A stretch of DNA of 64,000 nucleotides. Source: Microseira sp041929235. GTDB lineage: Bacteria > Cyanobacteriota > Cyanobacteriia > Cyanobacteriales > Aerosakkonemataceae. The stretch lies in assembly GCF_041929235.1 (NCBI RefSeq), contig NZ_JBHFNP010000255.1, positions 15,002-79,001 on the forward strand, read 5' to 3'. The translations under genes and the position numbers were made by a program. Shown here piece after piece: positions 34,854-44,819 of this stretch (within the stretch, counting starts at the first letter, position 1; each line of letters begins with the position of its first letter). Below the pieces are notes generated by a model. That model made no database searches and was not told where the DNA came from. It saw nothing but the letters and a program-made list of their open reading frames with translations.

Positions 34854-36050
34854 TTAATAAGTACGCCCCCGCCACTGGGTAGGCTTTTGCAGAGAAGATA
34901 GTAAGATTCGCACAAAAGCTAAGGGATCTGCTAGGGGAGAAAGATAAAAGGTAAAAGGTAAACTTAAAAAATGAGGAGACTTCTGGTTTTTTCCTTGATA
35001 AGATGGCGCGATCGCAAACAGCAACCCCACCCTAATCGCCAGCAAAAATAAGTTTAGCGCCAATAAGAGAAGCAGGGGAGCAGAGGTGATGGGGAGCAGA
35101 GGAGAAAGTAATAAAATCGGTAAGGGCAATCCTTGCACAGATAATAGCAGCCATAAATCGCTCCAAACTTGAGCGGGAGAAGCGGCGTCTTTCAGATCTA
35201 AACTGCGCCCCCACTCTTTCCAAGTTTCCGCTGCACCTTCGTACATCCTGACTTTTAATACCTTCGCCCCATCCAAAAACCCGACTTTATAACCAGCGGC
35301 GGCAATATTCCTCGCCAAGGTTACATCGTCGCAAAACGAACTTCGGGCGCTGGTGTATCCACCTACGGCTGCCAACACCGACCGACGACACAAAAAGCAC
35401 TGACCGTTTGCCATCACTCGTTCTGGCGTGTCTGAATTTACCCCAGCCGAGTCGAACCGATACAGCAACGTCATCAAGAGTGCCGGTTGTAACCACCACT
35501 CACCTCGGTATTTGAGGATAAATTGGGGCGACAGGGAAACCAGATCGTAACCTTCGTCTTGGGCTGTTTTTACCAAAGCGGCGACTAACCCAGGACGAGG
35601 TTGGGTATCGGCATCGATGCCCAAGATCCATTCGCTGTGGTCGCTACTATGCAAAAAACCCGTATGCAATGCCCAAGGGCGTCCCACCCATCCGGGCGGT
35701 AAAGGGTCATCTGTAATCGGGCGAAAGCGCGGATCTTTTTCTGCGGCGGCTTTCACCAAATCGAGAGTACCATCAGACGACCGACTGTCTACAACAATAA
35801 TTTCCCGCACTTCGTAGCTTTGGCGACTTAACCCTGCCAAACAGGGACGGATGCGCTTAGCCTCGTTTAAAGTCGGAACGATCGCGCTGACGGTACCTAA
35901 CAGATCCGGCGTGGCGGTACAAGGTTCAATTCCAGGACGACGCGACGGCCCTTTTAGCAGTCGCGACAGTAAAATAGCCGTGGCTGGGGCTTGTATTAAT
36001 AACAACCCCAACACGAGCGCACCCTGTACTGTCAACGAATCTAAATTCAC
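34854..36050 (-). CDS. cruG: 2'-O-glycosyltransferase CruG (myxol glycoside synthesis)
   Basis: A 398-residue family 2 glycosyltransferase with the GT-A fold. It has VSAIVPTLNEAKRIRPCLAG, an IVVDSRSSDGT nucleotide-sugar site, GIDADTQPRPG as the DxD-type metal site, and RSSFCDDVTLARNIA further on. A hydrophobic N-terminal helix and two or three C-terminal helices anchor it in the membrane. In cyanobacteria CruG adds the 2'-O-sugar of myxoxanthophyll. The assignment rests on length, topology and adjacency to cruF, whose stop it overlaps at GTGA; the start is GTG 36050. Confidence 0.85.
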   Translation of the reverse strand: MNLDSLTVQGALVLGLLLIQAPATAILLSRLLKGPSRRPGIEPCTATPDLLGTVSAIVPTLNEAKRIRPCLAGLSRQSYEVREIIVVDSRSSDGTLDLVKAAAEKDPRFRPITDDPLPPGWVGRPWALHTGFLHSSDHSEWILGIDADTQPRPGLVAALVKTAQDEGYDLVSLSPQFILKYRGEWWLQPALLMTLLYRFDSAGVNSDTPERVMANGQCFLCRRSVLAAVGGYTSARSSFCDDVTLARNIAAAGYKVGFLDGAKVLKVRMYEGAAETWKEWGRSLDLKDAASPAQVWSDLWLLLSVQGLPLPILLLSPLLPITSAPLLLLLALNLFLLAIRVGLLFAIAPSYQGKNQKSPHFLSLPFTFYLSPLADPLAFVRILLSSLQKPTQWRGRTY

Positions 36051-36988
36051 TTAACTCCAAGTTTTACAGCTGTTATGGCGATTTCGGTGTTGATGGTAGC
36101 AGATTTTGGTGCTGCTACTGGGGCTTTAGCAGATTGAGCCAGGAAATACAGCCCGATCGCCGGGACAACGCCAGTCAACCAGCCCAACACAACGGGTATT
36201 GCAAACCCAGAAGCTAAGCTTAACATGGCTGCGTAAGCGTAGTTACTCAAATAAATAACTAACGGCAAACCGAGTTGATTTCGCGTTAAAGGTTGAGGGG
36301 TTTCTTGCTGCACCAAGACGGGCTTTCGAGTCCAGATCGTCGCTGCTACCGTCATAAATAAAGCGCTAGTGCCAAACCAACCGGCATAATTTTGGTACGG
36401 CGTGCCAAAGAAAGCGCCTGCTTTATCCCAGTACCAGAAAGGAACCGATGTTTGACTCATGGCTGGTTCTAGGGCAAAATCCCAAGAAGTGAAGAGGATA
36501 GCACCGATTGCGATCGCGCCTACCCAACGCACCCAAGACGGCTTTTGATCCAGCTTTAGCGCCACCCGGGCGATTAAATACGACGCCAACCCCATATAAA
36601 ACCAGGAAATGGGGATGGTAAACGGCACCAGCCCCGCAATTTTATACCCCAAACCATTCAGATAATGATAGTCACCAAAGGGGAAGCCCGTACCCGTGCC
36701 CAGCAATTCGCTGCTTAAAGATATGCATACCGCTGGCAGCATAAACGTTAACCAGTGCCAAGCGCCCAGGGTGCGGTAGGCAAAAATGGCTACAGCGATC
36801 GCCCCTAAGATGATATTTACCACCCCGCCCCCAGCCATACTCCACTCGAATAGGTTCTGCCCAAACGCTGGTAAATTCAATATCACTTCCGGATGGGGTA
36901 AAACCAATAACAGCCCCGCCCATCCAAAAACCATTGTGACAATGTGTCCTATCAGACAGAAGCGCTCAGCCCTAATCAGTTGCTTCAT
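36047..36988 (-). CDS. cruF: Carotenoid 1'-hydroxylase CruF
   Basis: A 313-residue polytopic membrane protein of the CruF/CrtC2-like carotenoid hydratase family, which hydrates the psi-end of gamma-carotene on the way to myxol. Recognisable segments are SSELLGTGTGFPFGDYHYLN, GYKIAGLVPFTIPISWFYM and TSWDFALEPAMS, with conserved Glu/Asp in membrane loops. At least seven hydrophobic segments. GGAG stands 5 nt before the ATG. Coupled to cruG, so the pair makes the hydroxylated, glycosylated end group of myxol glycosides in the cell envelope or thylakoid. Confidence 0.88.
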   Translation of the reverse strand: MKQLIRAERFCLIGHIVTMVFGWAGLLLVLPHPEVILNLPAFGQNLFEWSMAGGGVVNIILGAIAVAIFAYRTLGAWHWLTFMLPAVCISLSSELLGTGTGFPFGDYHYLNGLGYKIAGLVPFTIPISWFYMGLASYLIARVALKLDQKPSWVRWVGAIAIGAILFTSWDFALEPAMSQTSVPFWYWDKAGAFFGTPYQNYAGWFGTSALFMTVAATIWTRKPVLVQQETPQPLTRNQLGLPLVIYLSNYAYAAMLSLASGFAIPVVLGWLTGVVPAIGLYFLAQSAKAPVAAPKSATINTEIAITAVKLGVK

Positions 36989-37305
36989 ACGATCTCCAAT
37001 ACATAGATCGCGCTTGGAACGCGCTTCTTAATAGTTTACAAACGTTTAACAAAAATTTATATGATTTGGGCAGTTGAAGAGGACAAGCGATCGCGGTGAC
37101 AAGGGAGAGGTTGATTGAAGAGTTACCCGCGTCTTTGCGTCCCCATATCCTCTTGTCCTCTTCATTCCCCGTGTCCGGTGTGTCCGGTGTGTCCGGTGTG
37201 TCTTGTTCTCCCGCATCAGAGCGTCGTCTTGGTTAATTGGGAGGAGAGGAAGAGGCAAAAGCCACAGGTAGGGGTAAGTTAAAAGAAAAACCAGAAAACC
37301 CAGAT
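36989..37305. other. Intergenic with a 9-bp tandem repeat
   Basis: GTGTCCGGT is repeated three times plus GTGT at 37171-37202. The divergent promoters of cruF and the next gene must lie here. No gene was recognised. Confidence 0.5.
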
Positions 37306-37767
37306 ATGCTGAGCCTCAAAAAACTACCTAAACTATCTTTAATGTTACTGTTGGTGACTTATACTGCCTTAGGGTGGATCTTGTCCGCTTCTAAGTCTCC
37401 TTGGTACACCTTGCTGCTGGCGGCGGCATTGGTATTGCTGCTGGCGGAAACCTTAGCAGCGCCTTTTTCCAATATCCGAAAGATTATTCTCCGTACCCTC
37501 AGTTCGGATATCAATGCTTTCGTCATCGTACTGGTTGTGTCTTTTCTGGCCGCCGCGATTGTGATATGGATTGATATTGTCATCCGCTTCTTGGTTTTAG
37601 TCTCAGCCGGACTGCTAGCCAGACTAGACCTTTATAGAGCCGGACTTGGTCAGTGGCAAGCTTTTTGGATTTTAACCGTGATTTGTCTGATTGGCTTTGC
37701 CTTGGGTTGGACGGGACAGAATTACCTTTATCCAGACCCAATAGTACCATTGCACGCCACCCCATAG
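37306..37767 (+). CDS. Hypothetical polytopic membrane protein
   Basis: A 153-residue protein with four hydrophobic segments: LMLLLVTYTALGWILSA, YTLLLAAALVLLLAETLAA, INAFVIVLVVSFLAAAIVIW and WQAFWILTVICLIGFALGW. Short charged loops separate them. Similar small membrane proteins are common in cyanobacteria and have no assigned role. ATG 37306 is favoured over the TTG at 37237, because the upstream part is charged, repeat-like and has no membrane character. Confidence 0.6.
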   Translation: MLSLKKLPKLSLMLLLVTYTALGWILSASKSPWYTLLLAAALVLLLAETLAAPFSNIRKIILRTLSSDINAFVIVLVVSFLAAAIVIWIDIVIRFLVLVSAGLLARLDLYRAGLGQWQAFWILTVICLIGFALGWTGQNYLYPDPIVPLHATP

Positions 37768-38182
37768 ACAATCGATAAATCGTCACAACCTCGGTATTGT
37801 AAAACTTCACTCAACTTATGACTGACAATGGTCAAGTATGGTATTTTATTACTTGAGATCCCAAAAGCCACCTCAACAAAGATTAAGAAAAGATCTTAAT
37901 CTGACTCAAAAGTAATCCCAATTCACTCAAAGGCGTGATGAGGGATAGGGGATGTCTTATCGTACATCCAAGGCAGATAACGCTTGTGTTCCCCTCATAC
38001 TAGGGTTCTTCACCAGCGTTGCTCAAACCCAGAGTAGGAGGATAATCGCCAAGTCTATGATTGTCTATCCAAAATGGAACTATTGAACGGCACAAAAGTT
38101 AGACGACATTAATAAGTAGCGTTTAACTGTCCCTTTGCCCTACAGCCTTCAAGCCGTGGGGCGATTTTGTTGAAAAGACTAC
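37768..38182. other. Intergenic, no feature recognised
   Basis: About 415 bp between a plus-strand and a minus-strand gene. I see no coding frame, hairpin with T run or repeat before the palindrome at 38183. Confidence 0.4.
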
Positions 38183-38217
38183 AAGAAACCCGGTTTTTTC
38201 GAAAAACCGGGTTTCTT
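38183..38217. terminator. Palindrome AAGAAACCCGG...CCGGGTTTCTT
   Basis: A 16-bp perfect stem around TTCGAA, with T-rich and A-rich sides on both strands. It lies in the gap between convergent genes and could end transcription of the DUF4870 gene. Confidence 0.5.
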
Positions 38218-38272
38218 GATTAGCTAACTAATAGCCCCAGCGCCCAAAGGCCCTATTGCTACGACAAAATCC

Positions 38273-38608
38273 TTAGATTAAGCGGAAGATAAAGGGGTAG
38301 CGGTAGGCATCTTCGCTCTTGTTCAAACAGTGGAGAATCGCCAAAATTGGCAGGACTATGTTGACAACTTGCAAGATAGCCAGCAGCACGAAACCAATTA
38401 ACACCCAAGTCAGAATGCCAAAGATAATGCCGTACAGCCAAACGTTAAAGTGGAAGTTGAGCGCTTCTTTAGCATTTTCCTTCACAACTGGGTCATCGGA
38501 TACGAGCAAAACCGCAATTGGGATGCCGATAGACACGCCCAACAGGCTAAAAAAGATCGATCCGTGACACAATGCCGATAAAAGCTTCCGTTTGTCCGCG
38601 TCGTACAT
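38273..38608 (-). CDS. DUF4870 (Tic20-like) small membrane protein
   Basis: A 111-residue membrane protein with three transmembrane segments and the DUF4870 pattern DKRKLLSALCHGSIFFSLLG, then VKENAKEALNFHFNVWLYG and a final CLNKSEDAYRYPFIFRL. The family is widespread in bacteria; function not established. Translation starts at ATG 38608, with GGAAGAGG about 9 nt upstream on that strand. Confidence 0.85.
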   Translation of the reverse strand: MYDADKRKLLSALCHGSIFFSLLGVSIGIPIAVLLVSDDPVVKENAKEALNFHFNVWLYGIIFGILTWVLIGFVLLAILQVVNIVLPILAILHCLNKSEDAYRYPFIFRLI

Positions 38609-38784
38609 ATAACCTCTTCCCTAATGCAGTCTGGTTTATTCTTTCGATACGAAGCTACCACATTCGCTCAACAGCTTGGTGGAGGAGATTTCCGTACCCT
38701 CAAGGGGGGTAGGGGGGATCGTCGTTATCCTAGTATTGTTGTTATGCCACTCCCGTTGCTAAATTTTTCCCACTCAATTTTTGC

Positions 38785-40413
38785 ATGACTACGGAACTTC
38801 AGACCGAAATCCAAACTGCCGTTGAACGTCGTCGCAACTTTGCGATTATCTCCCACCCCGACGCGGGTAAGACGACGCTGACCGAAAAACTGCTACTCTA
38901 CGGGGGTGCGATTCACGAAGCTGGCGCAGTTAAGGCACGGCGCGCCCAGCGTAAGGCAACTTCTGACTGGATGGAAATGGAACAACAGCGGGGAATTTCG
39001 ATTACCTCGACGGTGTTGCAGTTTGAGTATGACCTTTGTCAGATTAACTTGCTAGATACCCCCGGACACCAAGATTTTAGCGAAGATACCTATCGGACTT
39101 TAGCCGCTGCCGATAATGCGGTAATGTTGATCGATGCTGCTAAAGGGTTGGAACCCCAGACTCGCAAACTGTTTGAAGTCTGCCGAATGCGGAGGCTGCC
39201 CATTTTTACCTTTGTGAATAAAATGGATCGTCCGGGGCGGGAACCCTTGGAGTTGCTGGACGAAATTGAGAAAGAATTGGGTTTGCAGACTTATGCAGTA
39301 AACTGGCCTATTGGCATGGGCGATCGCTTCAAAGGCGTCTTTGACCGACAGCAACGCCAAATTCACCTATTTGAACGTACCGCCCACGGTAGCCGGGAAG
39401 CAAAAGATACAACGGTAGCGCTGGGAGATCCCAATATCGAAGGGCTGCTAGAGCAAGACTTATACTACCAACTCAAAGAAGATTTAGAAGTTTTGGAAGG
39501 ATTGGGACCAGAACTCGATATCGAAAGAGTACACCAAGGCGAATTGACCCCCGTATTTTTCGGTAGCGCCATGACTAACTTTGGCGTCCAGCTATTTTTA
39601 AACGCTTTTCTCCAACTCGCCGCCAAACCCGGATCTCGCAATTCATCAGCAGGGGAAATTCCGCCCACAAATCCAGATTTTTCGGGATTTGTGTTTAAAT
39701 TGCAAGCGAATATGGACCCGAAACATCGGGATAGAGTGGCATTCGTCCGCGTCTGTACCGGCAAGTTTGAAAAAGATATGGTGGTCAACCACGCCCGCAC
39801 TGGTAAAACGGTGCGTTTGTCAAGACCCCAAAAATTATTTGCCCAAGACCGGGAATCGATCGAAGAAGCCTATGCTGGAGATGTGATTGGTTTAAATAAT
39901 CCAGGGGTGTTCGCGATTGGGGATACAATTTACACGGGTCAGAAATTAGAGTACGAAGGGATTCCCTGTTTTTCTCCAGAACTATTTGCTTTCCTGAGAA
40001 ATCCCAATCCTTCTAAGTTTAAGCAATTCCGCAAAGGCGTTTCGGAATTGCAAGAAGAAGGGGCAGTGCAAATCATGTATTCAGCCGATGAAGCTAAACG
40101 CGACCCAATTTTAGCAGCCGTCGGACAGTTGCAATTTGATGTAGTCCAATTCCGCCTGCAAAACGAATACGGCGTAGAAACCTTACTCGATTTATTACCT
40201 TACAGCGTAGCCAGATGGGTGACTGGCGGTTGGGAAGCGTTAAATAAAGTCGGGCGCTTGTTTAATACCGTGACGGTAAAAGATGGTTGGGGACGCCCGG
40301 TTTTACTGTTCAAGAATGAATGGAATTTGCATCAAATTCAAGGCGATCATCCAGATTTAAAATTGAGTTCAGTCGCACCTGTAGTTTCGGGTCAGCAACC
40401 GCAATCTTTATAG
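38785..40413 (+). CDS. prfC: Peptide chain release factor 3
   Basis: A 542-residue translational GTPase that recycles RF1/RF2 from the ribosome. G1 is SHPDAGKTTLTEK near residue 25, G2 is in QQRGISITST, G3 is DTPGHQDF, and G4 is NKMDRPGR. The length (usual 525-545) and the C-terminal domain (YSADEAKRDPILAAVGQLQF) separate it from EF-G and TypA. The ATG at 38785 gives the normal N-terminus. A single gene. Confidence 0.97.
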   Translation: MTTELQTEIQTAVERRRNFAIISHPDAGKTTLTEKLLLYGGAIHEAGAVKARRAQRKATSDWMEMEQQRGISITSTVLQFEYDLCQINLLDTPGHQDFSEDTYRTLAAADNAVMLIDAAKGLEPQTRKLFEVCRMRRLPIFTFVNKMDRPGREPLELLDEIEKELGLQTYAVNWPIGMGDRFKGVFDRQQRQIHLFERTAHGSREAKDTTVALGDPNIEGLLEQDLYYQLKEDLEVLEGLGPELDIERVHQGELTPVFFGSAMTNFGVQLFLNAFLQLAAKPGSRNSSAGEIPPTNPDFSGFVFKLQANMDPKHRDRVAFVRVCTGKFEKDMVVNHARTGKTVRLSRPQKLFAQDRESIEEAYAGDVIGLNNPGVFAIGDTIYTGQKLEYEGIPCFSPELFAFLRNPNPSKFKQFRKGVSELQEEGAVQIMYSADEAKRDPILAAVGQLQFDVVQFRLQNEYGVETLLDLLPYSVARWVTGGWEALNKVGRLFNTVTVKDGWGRPVLLFKNEWNLHQIQGDHPDLKLSSVAPVVSGQQPQSL

Positions 40414-40833
40414 GTTGAATTTTGTTGTATTATTATGCGCGCGCGCGATTCTCGTACCGAGACACTTCGCGAACGCAACTTAAGCCGATCGAAACTTACC
40501 TAAAGAAACCGGGTTTCTCTGAAAAATCGTCGCTTTGGAACTAGAGATCTACGTATAAACCCGGTTTCTCCGATCGTCCTTCTCCCACCAACCGGGTTTC
40601 CAGCGCTAGCGGCAGCATTAATGCTGCCCCTGCACAAACGAAGCCTTTTGGCTCTACTTCATCGCGTTGCAATCCGCTTATATAGCATAAATTGGATTTA
40701 AATTCAATTATTTATCTTAAAAATTAACTATGTAAATTTACTTAAACTTTTTCCGGAAACTGAGTAGGTGGTTTTGGGGCAGCAATATCTCGATTAAATT
40801 GCATCCACCATCGAGAGTAGGAAGGCAAAGTTT
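40414..40833. other. Intergenic with GAAACCGGG palindromes
   Basis: GCGCGCGCGCG at about 40437-40447 is a short alternating stretch. GAAACCGGGTTTC at about 40506 and AAACCCGGTTTC at about 40558 belong to the dispersed family and can pair. The second half is AT-rich and probably holds the promoter of the PEP-CTERM gene. No gene was seen. Confidence 0.5.
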
Positions 40834-41577
40834 ATGTTAAGCGATCGCACCAAATTTTCCCTAGCTGCGGCGACAATAGCAGCTAGTGCAACCATAAGTA
40901 TTTCTCCGGCTGAAGCAATGTCGTTCAGATTCACTAATCTACCATCTTGCACACTTTATAGCGCAGTTGGTTTGGTTTTCCATAACACAGTTTGCTCTCC
41001 GATAGCTGGAATTTTCACAGGTGATATCAATGGGTCTACAGTAACAGGCGGTGTCGCTGTAAGGAATATTTTTGGCGGCAGTTTTATAAGAGAGACAGGT
41101 GAGATTATACGTCTAGGAGATGTTGGTTCGGGGTACTACTTAGGGGGTAATTATGTATCGCCGATCCCATCTGGTCAGGGTGAGTTTCGATTCAGGGTAC
41201 AAGGCAATGCCTTTACGCTCCCGCGAGCGAGTATTTATCTACTTTCGTTTACCTGTAACTTAGGTATAGACAGGAGTTGTAATGGCGCTAAAGGAAGTTT
41301 TTCCATCAGATCTATCAGTACAGTTCAACATCATTGGGATATTGTAATCAGTGATTTTTCATGGAGTAACACTTTATCTTTGCCACCGTTTCCAACTCCA
41401 ACTGACACTCCCACTCCTACACCCACTGAGACTCCAACTCCAACTACTACTCCCACTCCTACACCAGCAGCAGCTTCAGTTCCAGAACCTTCATCGGTAT
41501 CTGGGTTATTTTTGCTGGGTGGCGCTTGGTTGTTGCTAGGGAAGTGGAAACAAATATTTCCCACAGGCATTAGGTAA
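40834..41577 (+). CDS. PEP-CTERM sorted exported protein
   Basis: A 247-residue secreted protein. The signal peptide is residues 1-28 (SLAAATIAASATISISPAEA), with likely cleavage after AEA. The mature part is a beta-rich domain containing two Cys pairs (PSCTLY...NTVCSP, FTCNLG...RSCNG). A Thr/Pro linker of TPTPTET-type repeats precedes the C-terminal VPEPSSVSGLFLLGGAWLLL and a basic end, the PEP-CTERM sorting signal processed by exosortase in exopolysaccharide producers. AGGAAGG stands 9 nt upstream. The function of the mature domain is unknown. Confidence 0.88.
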   Translation: MLSDRTKFSLAAATIAASATISISPAEAMSFRFTNLPSCTLYSAVGLVFHNTVCSPIAGIFTGDINGSTVTGGVAVRNIFGGSFIRETGEIIRLGDVGSGYYLGGNYVSPIPSGQGEFRFRVQGNAFTLPRASIYLLSFTCNLGIDRSCNGAKGSFSIRSISTVQHHWDIVISDFSWSNTLSLPPFPTPTDTPTPTPTETPTPTTTPTPTPAAASVPEPSSVSGLFLLGGAWLLLGKWKQIFPTGIR

Positions 41578-42035
41578 TTTCTCAATTGAGACCGGATGAA
41601 TAGAGCGGCAAAAAGCTAAGTAGGGGCAAGCTTTAACAAGATAGTTAAAGCCCATCACCTTCAAGTTTACCCCCACTCCCTTTGAAGACTTACCGCCTGG
41701 TGAAAATTTGCATACTTTGAAACGAATGTTGGGTTTTGACGATTACAGTATGACCGATGAATATTTACTATCTAGACTGGGCAATCAGTCAAGCTGGGGG
41801 AGGACTGATGCAAGAGGAGGCGAGAAACCCGGTTTCAACCGTCGTTCGCGAACGGGAGTGCGTGCGCGAGTGCGCTAGCGCGGAAGGGAGGCATATCTCT
41901 GGTTACCAAACCCACGATTTTTCCTAGAAACCGGGAATATGAGCCTTATTCCTAAATAGTTAATTGTGACGCTGACTGATAGCTGACTGCTGAAGTATGG
42001 GTATCTTTAAGTAAAAGCCGAGTGGAAGACTAGCC
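41578..42035. repeat. Intergenic with a decayed MITE-like repeat
   Basis: At about 41818-41936, AGGCGAGAAACCCGGTTTC and CACGATTTTTCCTAGAAACC frame an insertion of GC-rich sequence (GTTCGCGAACGGGAGTGCG, GAGTGCGCTAGCGC). No gene was recognised. Confidence 0.5.
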
Positions 42036-44516
42036 ATGACCTCACTTCCTGACTCTTCTGTTGAGGCTGGACTGGCAGCTTTGAAGAAGGGAGATTTCAA
42101 CAGCGCCATCCCTCACCTAGAAAGCGTCTGCGACGTAGAAATAGACCCAGCCACCATTGTACGCGCTCAGATGGGGTTGGTCGTTGCTTACAATAGCAGC
42201 GGTAACATGCAAAAAGCGATCGCTCTGTGTCAGCATCTGACTACTAGCGTTAATCCCCAAGTCAAACAATGGGCAGATAATAAACTAGCAGAAATTACAC
42301 ATAATTCAACATCTGTCAAGCCTACACCCACAGAAAATCCTACCGGATTTGTCCCGTTAGACCAGATACCCCAAATAAACCAGCCATCTTCTAAGCAATC
42401 TACAGAAGTTAGCGGCTTTGTCCCGCTGGAAAATATACCGCCTCAAGAAAATAGGCAAGTCATTCCCCCCCTGGGTAAAGCAGGGGAGCAAGCGAGCAGG
42501 GGAGCAGGGGAGCAGGGGAGCGCTGTAGGGGCGGGTTTTACCAATAATCTGACAACTCCCAGCGACAATTTAACTAAACCCGCCCCTGTTGGCGAGCAGA
42601 AGAGCAGAAAAGATACAGTCAGTAGGAATGTTCCTGCACCAGAACCTTCCAGTCTCCTCGCGTCAAAACAAGCATCCTCCCGTCCCGCTGATTCTGTATC
42701 TTCTTCTGGGAACTCTACATCCTACTCCCCACAGCCGCATACTTGGCGACAAGCCCAAAGAGCGCAGCGATGGCAGCCGTTGCCTGTTGATGTTGGGTTT
42801 AAACCGGATCTGACTCAATTGTGGGGAGTGCAGATTGTAACTGCGATCGCTCTATTTTGGATGCTTCGTCTCATCCTCCAGTTCGGCGCTGCGGTTACAA
42901 ATGATTTATTCGTTAAGCTGCCTTATTTAGAACCAATTCAAGCTTTCTACGGCTTCTACTACCAACCCACTTTACCCATACTGATCGGGTTGGCAATACT
43001 GCTGGTGCTGTCTCCTTGGTTAATCGATGGACTGCTAAAGCTGTTTTACGGTAACAAGCCTTTCTCCGTGGAAACACTCAAAACCCACAGCCAGGAAGCT
43101 GCTAGAGTCCTGCAACGCCTCACCCGCGAACGCCGCATCCCCGTACCGAAGTTAGGAATTTTACCGACAGATGCTCCCTTGGCGCTCACCTATGGCAATC
43201 TACCCAATACGGCTCGCATTGTAGTCAGTAAAGGATTGTTAGAACAGTTGACAGATGACGAAATTGGTGCTATATACGCCGCTCAAATGGGGCAGATCCG
43301 GCGCTGGGATTTTGTGCTGATGTCACTGGGCGTTCTGGTTGCCCAAATTCCTTATACGATATACAGGCTAGTTGCTGAATGGGGAGAACAGTGGGAAGGG
43401 CCAATTTTGCGGGGAACAACGGGGGCGATCGGGCAAATCGCTTATGCTATCTATTGGCTGCTGCGGTGGCCTTTGGTATGGTTATCCAGAATTAGGGTTT
43501 ATTTTAGCGATCGCTTCTCCTGCGATGTTACCGGCAATCCCAACGGACTGAGTCGCGCCATACTTAAAATTGCCATTGGCATTGCCAAAGATATCGAGCA
43601 ACAAGGCAAAACCACCTGGCTTTTGGAAGGTTTTGACCTGTTGATGCCTTTGGGATATCGGCAAGCGATTGGTTTGGGTAGCGTTCACGCTTATACTGCG
43701 TTTGAACCCGTGCTGGCTTGGGATGTTCTCAATCCTTACAGCCGATGGCTGGCTTGGAACAATTCTCATCCTTTAACCGGGGATCGCTTACAATTATTAT
43801 CCCGCTACGCTCGCCACTGGAAACTGGAAACCGAGCTTGACTTCAGTTCACCGACGGGAAAGGCTCGCCCTAACTCAGCATTCCGACTACAAGCCGCCCC
43901 CTACTTTGGCATTTTAATCGGTTTAATTCTGGGAGCGTTACTCTGGCTCTTGGGCGAAGTTGGGAGTTTAGCAAGAATCCGGCTACTATCCTGGCTTTTG
44001 GATGATTACTGGTTTTTTCTCCGGGGATTTGTACTATCTGGGTTTAGTATCGGCACTTTAATCCGCATTAATTCTTTCTTTCCCGATATTACGCCTTCTA
44101 CCAGAGCCGATGAAACCACTTTGCCAGACCTCCTAGGCGATCCAGATGCCCTACCGATAGATAGTCAGCCTGTGCGTTTTCCCGGAAAGCTCTTGGGGCG
44201 TCCCGGTATCGCCAACTGGCTGGGACAAGACTTAATTTTACAATCGGGTGCCGGATTGGTAAAACTGCACTACCTTTCTTGGCTTGGTCCGATAGGGAAT
44301 ATCATCCTGGGAACAAACCGTCCCAGTCATTTAATCAACCGCTCGGTTACAGTATCCGGCTGGTTTCGCCGGGGCGCTACCCCCTGGATCGATATTGAAG
44401 CGATCGCCACCTCTAGCGGCAAAACCAGTCCCAGCGGTCATCCAGTCTGGTCTACGATTTTAGCCACCGGCTCTGCTGTTGTGGCAGCTTACATCATCTT
44501 GAAAGGTGGCTTCTAG
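42036..44516 (+). CDS. TPR / M48-like membrane protein lacking zinc ligands
   Basis: An 826-residue protein. Residues 1-90 are TPR-like. A Pro/Ser/Gln-rich linker (about 95-255) includes FVPL repeats and an in-frame palindromic repeat. Transmembrane helices lie at about 268-290 and 315-335. The M48/HtpX-like fold spans about 355-620: RRIPVPKLGILPTDAPLALT, ARIVVSKGLLEQLTDDEIGA, then YAAQMGQIRRWD where active proteases have HExxH. The third ligand region reads YFSDRFSCDVTGNP instead of a Glu-containing ExxAD. All three zinc ligands thus seem lost, while SHPLTGDRLQLLSRY is kept. The C-terminal 200 residues hold two more membrane segments and a soluble domain. It is likely a pseudo-protease with a binding role. 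GGAAG precedes the ATG by 8 nt. Confidence 0.8.
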   Translation: MTSLPDSSVEAGLAALKKGDFNSAIPHLESVCDVEIDPATIVRAQMGLVVAYNSSGNMQKAIALCQHLTTSVNPQVKQWADNKLAEITHNSTSVKPTPTENPTGFVPLDQIPQINQPSSKQSTEVSGFVPLENIPPQENRQVIPPLGKAGEQASRGAGEQGSAVGAGFTNNLTTPSDNLTKPAPVGEQKSRKDTVSRNVPAPEPSSLLASKQASSRPADSVSSSGNSTSYSPQPHTWRQAQRAQRWQPLPVDVGFKPDLTQLWGVQIVTAIALFWMLRLILQFGAAVTNDLFVKLPYLEPIQAFYGFYYQPTLPILIGLAILLVLSPWLIDGLLKLFYGNKPFSVETLKTHSQEAARVLQRLTRERRIPVPKLGILPTDAPLALTYGNLPNTARIVVSKGLLEQLTDDEIGAIYAAQMGQIRRWDFVLMSLGVLVAQIPYTIYRLVAEWGEQWEGPILRGTTGAIGQIAYAIYWLLRWPLVWLSRIRVYFSDRFSCDVTGNPNGLSRAILKIAIGIAKDIEQQGKTTWLLEGFDLLMPLGYRQAIGLGSVHAYTAFEPVLAWDVLNPYSRWLAWNNSHPLTGDRLQLLSRYARHWKLETELDFSSPTGKARPNSAFRLQAAPYFGILIGLILGALLWLLGEVGSLARIRLLSWLLDDYWFFLRGFVLSGFSIGTLIRINSFFPDITPSTRADETTLPDLLGDPDALPIDSQPVRFPGKLLGRPGIANWLGQDLILQSGAGLVKLHYLSWLGPIGNIILGTNRPSHLINRSVTVSGWFRRGATPWIDIEAIATSSGKTSPSGHPVWSTILATGSAVVAAYIILKGGF

Positions 44517-44819
44517 TAGCTCAGCCACATCAAAACTGCTCTATGACCTTTGAAGATGCTCTGACAAAGGAGTTGGGGAGACGCTAAGAGTGTACCCTTC
44601 ACAAGTGAGAAGCATCTGGTCTGAGCCTCCCGAATTTAAACGGGCTAGAAGAAGAGACTTCTTCAAAGTTGGAAACCCCTGGCTTGAGAAATGGGGTGTC
44701 CCCGCTCTCCCTTGTCTCCCACTCGACCCGTCCTCTTCAAAGATCTCCCCTGCTCCCCTGGGAGCCGAGTTATGTAAAAAAATGTTGCAATTTATCGCGG
44801 TCTTTGTTACATTTATTTA

